NCBI GenBank assembly: GCA_964550125.1
Contig: CAZJWC010000005.1
Location: 1-64,000, forward strand
Length of the DNA stretch: 64,000 nt
DNA from: CAZJWC01 sp964550125
Lineage (GTDB): Bacteria > Bacillota > Clostridia > Christensenellales > Borkfalkiaceae
Direction of reading: 5' to 3'
In this document: piece after piece, positions 58,765 to 64,000 of the stretch
Position numbering within the stretch: position 1 is the stretch's first letter
Layout of the letters: each line of letters starts with the position of its first letter
Made by a program: the position numbers and the translations under genes
Notes under the pieces: generated by a model
Told to the model about the DNA's origin: nothing
Databases searched by the model: none
What the model saw: only the letters and a program-made list of their open reading frames with translations

Positions 58765-59529
58765 TTATGCGTAAAAATAGAAAAAACAAAAAACGGAAAG
58801 CAAAATTAGATAAATGCTAAATCCTATAAAACTTTTGCCGTTTAAAACTTTTAGCAAAAATTTTATTGATAAAAGTCCAAAAATAAAACTTGAAAACAAA
58901 CCAACTAGAAGTTCAAGAGAGAAATATGCTTGTATTTCACCTTGACTTAGTTTTATAATCTCAAAAAATAAACTACCTAAAATTATAGGTATACTCATTA
59001 AAAATGAAAAAGTTACACAATCTTCCTTGTTGCCACCACTTATTCTTCCAAAAACTATTGTTGTTCCACTTCTTGACACCCCAGGAAAGAGTGCCAAGCA
59101 TTGCGAAAATCCCATGCAAATTGCTTGTTTTTTTGAAAAGAAATTATTTGTATTTTTAGGTAAAAAATTTTCATAAAATAGCAATATGGCTGTAAACATA
59201 AATGCACATATCACATACTGAATATTATAAAAAACACAATCAATTATAGAGGAAGCAAACACACCTAGCAAAGCTGACGGTATTGATGAAAGCATTAAAT
59301 AGAATAAATACTTCTTTTCGGTGGAAAATAGTTTTACAATTTTTTTACGCAAACATATTAAAACAGATAACAACGTACCTATATGAAGTATTATGCCTAA
59401 AAAGAGATTTGAGCTCTCGTCCACACCACAAATTAAACTAAAAATATATAAATGCCCACTAGACGATATAGGCAAAAATTCTGTTATACCTTGAATAAAT
59501 CCCAAAAAAATTGCTTGAAAATAACTCAT
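58765..59529 (-). CDS. uppP: undecaprenyl-diphosphatase (BacA family)
   Basis: 254 aa, about eight hydrophobic helices. The two active-site segments QGITEFLPISSSGHL (about residues 14-28) and FPGVSRSGTTI (near 148-158) are intact. It removes a phosphate from undecaprenyl pyrophosphate and recycles the lipid carrier used for peptidoglycan and for the polysaccharide made from the 4-25 kb locus. Ribosome binding site GGGAG. Slightly shorter than the usual 260-280 aa. Confidence 0.95.
   Translation of the reverse strand: MSYFQAIFLGFIQGITEFLPISSSGHLYIFSLICGVDESSNLFLGIILHIGTLLSVLICLRKKIVKLFSTEKKYLFYLMLSSIPSALLGVFASSIIDCVFYNIQYVICAFMFTAILLFYENFLPKNTNNFFSKKQAICMGFSQCLALFPGVSRSGTTIVFGRISGGNKEDCVTFSFLMSIPIILGSLFFEIIKLSQGEIQAYFSLELLVGLFSSFIFGLLSIKFLLKVLNGKSFIGFSIYLILLSVFCFFYFYA
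58767..58820 (+). CDS. candidate 17-residue basic micropeptide
   Basis: MRKNRKNKKRKAKLDKC follows AAAAGGAGG with ideal 6-bp spacing (58752-58760). It lies fully antisense to the 3' end of uppP. Ten of 17 residues are Lys or Arg. No convincing promoter upstream. The Shine-Dalgarno match is the only support, so it may be chance. Confidence 0.3.
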   Translation: MRKNRKNKKRKAKLDKC

Positions 59530-59576
59530 AATTTACTCCCAAACAATATATGCAAAATATTTTATTTTAATGAAAA

Positions 59577-59600
59577 AAAGGACTGCAAACGCAGTCCTTT
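59577..59600 (-). terminator. terminator of the PrsA-like lipoprotein gene
   Basis: Perfect stem AAAGGACTGC/GCAGTCCTTT with loop AAAC; on the reverse strand followed by a T-run. Confidence 0.85.
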
Positions 59601-59610
59601 AATATTTTTA

Positions 59611-61710
59611 TTAACTATTTACTTTCCAATCTTGATATCTCTTTTCAAAAATGTTTACTGTATCGTCTTCTTCATAATATACATTAATGATGTCATTTTT
59701 GAAACTAGTTACATATTGATTTATCATTGTATCTTTAATAGTGTTATAGAAAGTATATGAGAAAGTTCCTTCATTTTCACTTTCTACATCAGCCCAGTTG
59801 AAAGTATAGTTATCACCTTCAGTTGTTACTGCATAAGTACAGTAAATAAAGTGCCAGCCGTAGTCAGTAGCAACTACTGCAAAATTACCTACACCTGCTT
59901 TTACAACTTGTTGAGCAGCATATTCAAACTCCTTAACATAATCAGTTGTATAAGGACTAATTGAATAGCCTAAATAAGTGTTTAAACAACCAGGATCAGT
60001 TGAATATACAAATTGCAATTCATTGATTGCAGACATTGCAGTATACGCTTTATTTGAAGTATCATCAACCAATAAAGTATTCAAATCAACAGTTCCTATG
60101 TCAGCACTACCTGTTGCATATATGAACTTGCTATAATCAACATCTCCAGAACTACTTACTGAATTTGACGCATCATAAGAAGATGACAATGTAAAACTAC
60201 TTGCAACACCATTAAATTCAAGGTATGCTTTTATCTCGTTAAGCAAATCGTCAATAGTAACATCGTTTGCCTTTAAAGTATATTTATCCTTGTCTTTGTC
60301 ATAACTTACGCTACCGTTAAAAGCATATTTACCAGTATATTTTTCAATAGTAGCAAATTTTGACTTCTCGCCTAATTTGTAGTTTCCATTAAAATTATCT
60401 TCAAAGAATAGATAATCACTACCGTTTGTAGATTTATAGAAATCACTACCTGCAGTTAATTGATAATCAGTAGCAATAAATTCATATTCTTCAGCGCCAC
60501 CGAACCAAGTTGTTCTCAAATCCTTACCTTTAATTTCAGTTAAAATCAATTCACGATTTTCATAGTATTCTTTTAAAGACAAAGCATTGTTGTTTTTTAC
60601 AGTGCTTAACTTTTGAGTTTGCTCTGCATTAAAAGGCAACAAAATGTTATAAACATAACCAAAATTCTTTCCAGCAGTAGGTGTATATAAAACGCTTGAT
60701 GATTCAGAAATTGAACTAAATGCACTTTCAAAATCTGAACAAGATGCGTCATACATTGTTACTTGGTTTTCATAAATTTTGTTAAATCTTTCTGTAATAT
60801 ATTCTTCAGTAGCAACTTCTTTAGCAATAACATCTTCTAAAATCTCATCAAATTGACTTGAAATTGCATTTCTAAATTGTTTTGCAAGCAATTTTTGATA
60901 GAATTCAAGACTTTCAACATTGTTGACATCTTCACTATCCTTCAAATCGCCGTTTGTTTTAAGATTAGTTAAAAGTGTGTTATACGCTTTTTGTCTTGTT
61001 TTCTTAGTTGAGCCTTCTAAAACCTCATAACTGCAATTATTTGCATCATTAAATCCTGTATAGATTTTATAAGCTGTATCATAAAACTCGCTATCTTCAA
61101 CACCAGCGTTTGTAGGCACTGTTCTTAAATCAGCATTAGACTCTTTTTCATCTTCGTCTAAAAGTCTTTGTTCATAAGTATCAATTGAGTTGTTAAAACT
61201 CTTTTTAAGACTATAAGTATATTCATCAATATGCTCTTGATTTAAAAAGAATTTCCACTTATAAACGTCAAAATTACCGTCTTCAGCCTCATTATAAGCC
61301 TCAATATAACTCTTATAGTTATCATAAGAATAATTGCTATATGCACTATCTTTTTCAGCAAGTTCAAAGATATACATAATTTCATATTGTAATTGAACTC
61401 TTCTTCTAGCAATTTCCTTTAAAATATTAACAAGAGTTGTTTCGTAATCACTACCTTCATAATTAGATGCTTCACTACTATTGTAAAACTCTAAAACCTC
61501 TTGTTTTGTGATTTTTTCATCTTCTAAAACTGTTGCAAAGTCATTTTTTCTTTCGCAATCACTTTCCGCCTTGTAAACTTCAGCAATATTAACCTCAGCT
61601 ACAACTACTTTTAGATTTCTCTTTGAATTTGTCGTCAGTAGGCTACAACCTGTAAGACAAGCAATACAAAGAACAAATACTAATAATAAACTTATAATTT
61701 TTTTCTTCAT
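59611..61710 (-). CDS. large lipoprotein, PrsA/SurA-like foldase candidate
   Basis: 699 aa. Signal peptide with lipobox LTGC (cysteine about residue 22). The body is acidic and helical in the first half (an EDEKITKQEVLEFYNS segment resembles the SurA/PrsA chaperone arm). It ends in a parvulin-like segment (FAVVATDYGWHFIYC, compare 'xxVxTxxGxHII' of PpiC domains). Much longer than PrsA (about 290 aa) and the isomerase core is poorly preserved, so a chaperone-like role on the outer membrane face is more likely than catalysis. The ATG at 61710 with GGAG 8 bp upstream is chosen over an upstream ATG. Confidence 0.7.
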   Translation of the reverse strand: MKKKIISLLLVFVLCIACLTGCSLLTTNSKRNLKVVVAEVNIAEVYKAESDCERKNDFATVLEDEKITKQEVLEFYNSSEASNYEGSDYETTLVNILKEIARRRVQLQYEIMYIFELAEKDSAYSNYSYDNYKSYIEAYNEAEDGNFDVYKWKFFLNQEHIDEYTYSLKKSFNNSIDTYEQRLLDEDEKESNADLRTVPTNAGVEDSEFYDTAYKIYTGFNDANNCSYEVLEGSTKKTRQKAYNTLLTNLKTNGDLKDSEDVNNVESLEFYQKLLAKQFRNAISSQFDEILEDVIAKEVATEEYITERFNKIYENQVTMYDASCSDFESAFSSISESSSVLYTPTAGKNFGYVYNILLPFNAEQTQKLSTVKNNNALSLKEYYENRELILTEIKGKDLRTTWFGGAEEYEFIATDYQLTAGSDFYKSTNGSDYLFFEDNFNGNYKLGEKSKFATIEKYTGKYAFNGSVSYDKDKDKYTLKANDVTIDDLLNEIKAYLEFNGVASSFTLSSSYDASNSVSSSGDVDYSKFIYATGSADIGTVDLNTLLVDDTSNKAYTAMSAINELQFVYSTDPGCLNTYLGYSISPYTTDYVKEFEYAAQQVVKAGVGNFAVVATDYGWHFIYCTYAVTTEGDNYTFNWADVESENEGTFSYTFYNTIKDTMINQYVTSFKNDIINVYYEEDDTVNIFEKRYQDWKVNS

Positions 61711-61789
61711 AGAGACTACTCCGAATGTTTTAAATTCCAATCAGTCGTTGAGTCAACCGTAAAAATCGCCCATACAACTAGCTTATATA

Positions 61790-61818
61790 ATTATATATCA
61801 TTTTGCCAATAAGTGCAA
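61790..61818 (-). promoter_or_regulatory. promoter of the PrsA-like lipoprotein
   Basis: Reverse strand TTGCAC (61813-61818), 17-bp spacer, perfect TATAAT (61790-61795). The leader is about 75 nt. Confidence 0.7.
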
Positions 61819-61835
61819 ATGATTTACATATTGAT

Positions 61836-64000
61836 TTATTTAAAAGTTAGCACAAATTTCAAAAAATTAATCGTTTCAAGCATTACCTTTAAAGATGAAT
61901 TGCCACTTGTAATCTTAATTACGGGGCTAACGGACATTTCTAAAGTGATAAATTCCTTAAACTTATCTAATCCTGCCATAACCCCTTTATTATTAAGATT
62001 ATTGATTGAAGACATATAAAGCCTACAAATGTTATCTTGAACAAATATCTTATTTACATTTAATTCACTCGCATATGCCTTTAATACTGCGATAATTAAC
62101 AATGATGCAACCTCGTTAGGCAATGGTCCGTAATTATCTTCAATAGAATTATACACTCGCTTATAATCGGCAGTATTTTTAATTTCAGCAATTTGCTTAT
62201 AACAATCTAGCCTACCTGCACTTGACTGAATATAACTCTCCGGTATAAATGCCGTTGCTCTTATATCAAGTTCAACAGAGGACTGTTCAACCCCCGTAAT
62301 TGTTTCCTTTAGTAGCTTTGAATACAACTCATAACCTACATTTTCTAAATGACCACTTTGTTGTGCACCCAAAACATTTCCTGCTCCTCTTATCTCTAAA
62401 TCACGCATAGCGATTTTTATACCAGAGCCTAATTGAGTAAATTCCATAATAGCCTGTAATCTTGAAGTAGCCGTTTCAGTAAGCACACGGGAAGGTTTGA
62501 AGGTAAAATAAGCGTGAGCAAGTCGATTGCTTCTTCCTACCCTTCCTCGCAGTTGATAAAGTTGTGATACACCTAACTTGTCGCTATCTATAACGATAAT
62601 CGTATTTGCGTTGGGCATATCAATTCCGTTTTCAATAATTGTTGTAGTTATTAAGATATTTGATTTTCCGTTTGTAAAATCTATCACGCTGTTTTCAAGT
62701 TCTTGTTTTGACATACGCCCATGGGCTATCGAGATTTTTCCCTCTGGAACAATCTCTCTTATTCTAAAAGCAAAGGAATTTATGCTTTCAACCCTATTAT
62801 ACAATATAAATATCTGTCCTTCCCTTGAAAGTTCTCTTAAACAAGCATCTCTCATTAAACTTTCACTTTCCTCAACAACATATGTTTGAACGGGTAACCT
62901 TTCGGTAGGTGGAGTTTCTATTGTTGAAATATCTCTTATACCTGACAAAGACATATGGAGAGTACGTGGAATAGGAGTTGCAGTCATTGTAAGACAGTCG
63001 ACATCTTTTTTTAAGTTTTTAATCTTTTCTTTATGTTCAACTCCAAATCTTTGTTCTTCATCTAAAACTAGCAGTCCAAGATTTTTAAATACAACATCTT
63101 TAGACAACAATCTATGAGTACCTATTAAAAGGTCTATTTTGCCCTCTTTTAATTCTTTTAAAATCCTCTCCTGCTCCTTAGGAGTTTTAAAACGGTCTAG
63201 AGATGCAATAGAAACACCAAACTTTGTAAATCTTTTACAAGCAGTATTAAAGTGTTGCTGGCATAAAACTGTATTAGGGCACATAAAAGCAACCTGTTTT
63301 CCGTTTAAAATAGCTAAAAAACAAGCACGAAGTCCCACTTCCGTTTTTCCATATCCAACATCGCCACAAAGCAATCTATCCATTACCTTTTCACTGCACA
63401 TATCCTGTTTTATTTCTTCAAAAGAAGCAAGTTGGTCGGGCGTTTCTTGATATTCAAAACTTTCACAAAAATCTTCTAAAAGTTCGTTGTATTCTTCACA
63501 TTTAAAGCCTTTCTGTTTTTCTCTTTCTGCATATAGATTTTGTAAATCGAAAGCCATTTTCTTTAAAGCAGTTTTTACCCTTTGCTTTACTCTTTCAAAC
63601 TCTGCTCCACCTATTTTGCTTAATTGTGGGTTATCCCCTCCTAAATATTTTGAAAGGGAATCCATTTGTTCAACCGGAACGTGTAATATATCTCCACCAC
63701 GATATTCAAGGGAGATATACTCTTTAGTACCATCTGTTGTTTCTATCTTTTGAGTACCGATAATTTTACCGATACCGTGAATTTCGTGAACGGCGTAATC
63801 ACCTATCTCCGGTGCTACAAAAACATCGTTCCTTCTTTTTTTAATTCTCCTATTATCAACCTTTAAATACAAATCGTTAGAGCCTATTATAACAAGTTTT
63901 TCTTCGTGTAAAATCAGCCCTTTATCCATATTATCAGCAAAAACTATAACTCTTTTATTGAGTTGAGAAACATTATCAACCTCTCTTTCTAAAGGAAAAT
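61836..64000 (-). CDS. mfd: transcription-repair coupling factor (partial, 5' end outside window)
   Basis: About 720 C-terminal residues are visible; the frame stays open to the right edge. An internal ATG at 63929 is not the true start, since Mfd is about 1150 aa. The order is the RNA-polymerase-interacting CarD-like domain (GDYAVHEIHGIGKI...), helicase Walker A GDVGYGKTE, DEEQRFGV (motif II), TATPIPRTL, motif VI QLRGRVGRS, and the C-terminal TRCF domain. Mfd removes stalled RNA polymerase and recruits UvrA. The PrsA-like gene follows with its own promoter. Confidence 0.96.
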   Translation of the reverse strand, partial: FPLEREVDNVSQLNKRVIVFADNMDKGLILHEEKLVIIGSNDLYLKVDNRRIKKRRNDVFVAPEIGDYAVHEIHGIGKIIGTQKIETTDGTKEYISLEYRGGDILHVPVEQMDSLSKYLGGDNPQLSKIGGAEFERVKQRVKTALKKMAFDLQNLYAEREKQKGFKCEEYNELLEDFCESFEYQETPDQLASFEEIKQDMCSEKVMDRLLCGDVGYGKTEVGLRACFLAILNGKQVAFMCPNTVLCQQHFNTACKRFTKFGVSIASLDRFKTPKEQERILKELKEGKIDLLIGTHRLLSKDVVFKNLGLLVLDEEQRFGVEHKEKIKNLKKDVDCLTMTATPIPRTLHMSLSGIRDISTIETPPTERLPVQTYVVEESESLMRDACLRELSREGQIFILYNRVESINSFAFRIREIVPEGKISIAHGRMSKQELENSVIDFTNGKSNILITTTIIENGIDMPNANTIIVIDSDKLGVSQLYQLRGRVGRSNRLAHAYFTFKPSRVLTETATSRLQAIMEFTQLGSGIKIAMRDLEIRGAGNVLGAQQSGHLENVGYELYSKLLKETITGVEQSSVELDIRATAFIPESYIQSSAGRLDCYKQIAEIKNTADYKRVYNSIEDNYGPLPNEVASLLIIAVLKAYASELNVNKIFVQDNICRLYMSSINNLNNKGVMAGLDKFKEFITLEMSVSPVIKITSGNSSLKVMLETINFLKFVLTFK

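Noticed and set aside
1..64000. CRISPR arrays, riboswitches, rRNA and insertion sequences
   Set aside because: No regular short repeats with spacers, no recognisable T-box or riboswitch core, no rRNA sequence and no transposase were found by reading.

Overview
This window looks like chromosomal DNA of a low-GC, Gram-positive, spore-former-related bacterium (Bacillota, most likely an uncultivated gut Clostridia lineage). The reasons are AT-rich sequence throughout, strong AGGAGG-type ribosome binding sites, a Spo0A homologue, YkpA-type ABC-F, LemA, YjzC-like, DUF378 and DUF6062 proteins, many lipobox lipoproteins and no outer-membrane genes. The taxonomic call is inference; no rRNA is present.

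Layout. 1-4200: the tail of a KilA-N-like protein, tRNA-Leu, then polA-coaE-lytic transglycosylase. 4200-25400: a large surface-polysaccharide locus. It holds two DegT aminotransferases, a PglC-like priming transferase, a UDP-sugar dehydrogenase, five further glycosyltransferases (three GT2, two GT4), a Wzy-like polymerase, a Wzx-like flippase, an ATP-grasp ligase and RmlA/RmlB. Reverse-strand islands inside it carry a secondary-alcohol dehydrogenase, an aldehyde dehydrogenase and one of the GT2 enzymes. A phage-tail-like protein with a catalytically gutted SGNH domain sits in the middle. mscL ends the block. 25500-33600: a hypothetical protein, an orphan N-terminal half of a WbpM/FlaA1-type dehydratase, a heterodimeric ABC exporter, DUF378, Spo0A with a degenerate receiver, and ABC-F. 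33575-38030: one long reverse-strand run from dCMP deaminase through cyclophilin, ThyA and DHFR to a VTC/DUF4956/2-TM cassette. 38160-40160: groES-groEL behind a consensus promoter and a CtsR-type operator.

40289-48736 is a reverse-strand operon of three very large repeat lipoproteins (BspA-LRR/InlB-B, Fn3-like and GLUG) plus an HExxH membrane protein. Directly upstream is the most striking structure in the window: two exact inverted copies of a 23-bp palindromic site flank about 123 bp that contains a promoter, next to a tyrosine recombinase with all catalytic residues. I read this as a candidate phase-variable invertible promoter for the surface-lipoprotein operon. It is drawn here in the orientation that fires away from the operon and into a terminator.

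49000-64000: the recombinase, tRNA-Pro, a GH31 glucosidase operon, DUF3137-LemA, tRNA-Thr, a lipid kinase, DUF6062, a YjzC-like small protein, uppP, a PrsA-like lipoprotein, and the 3' part of mfd running off the right edge.

Promoters are unusually readable: most have a near-consensus -10, a spacer of 17 bp and often an extended TGn. Nearly every gene-end boundary has an intrinsic terminator, several of them bidirectional. All three tRNAs present carry C at wobble position 34.
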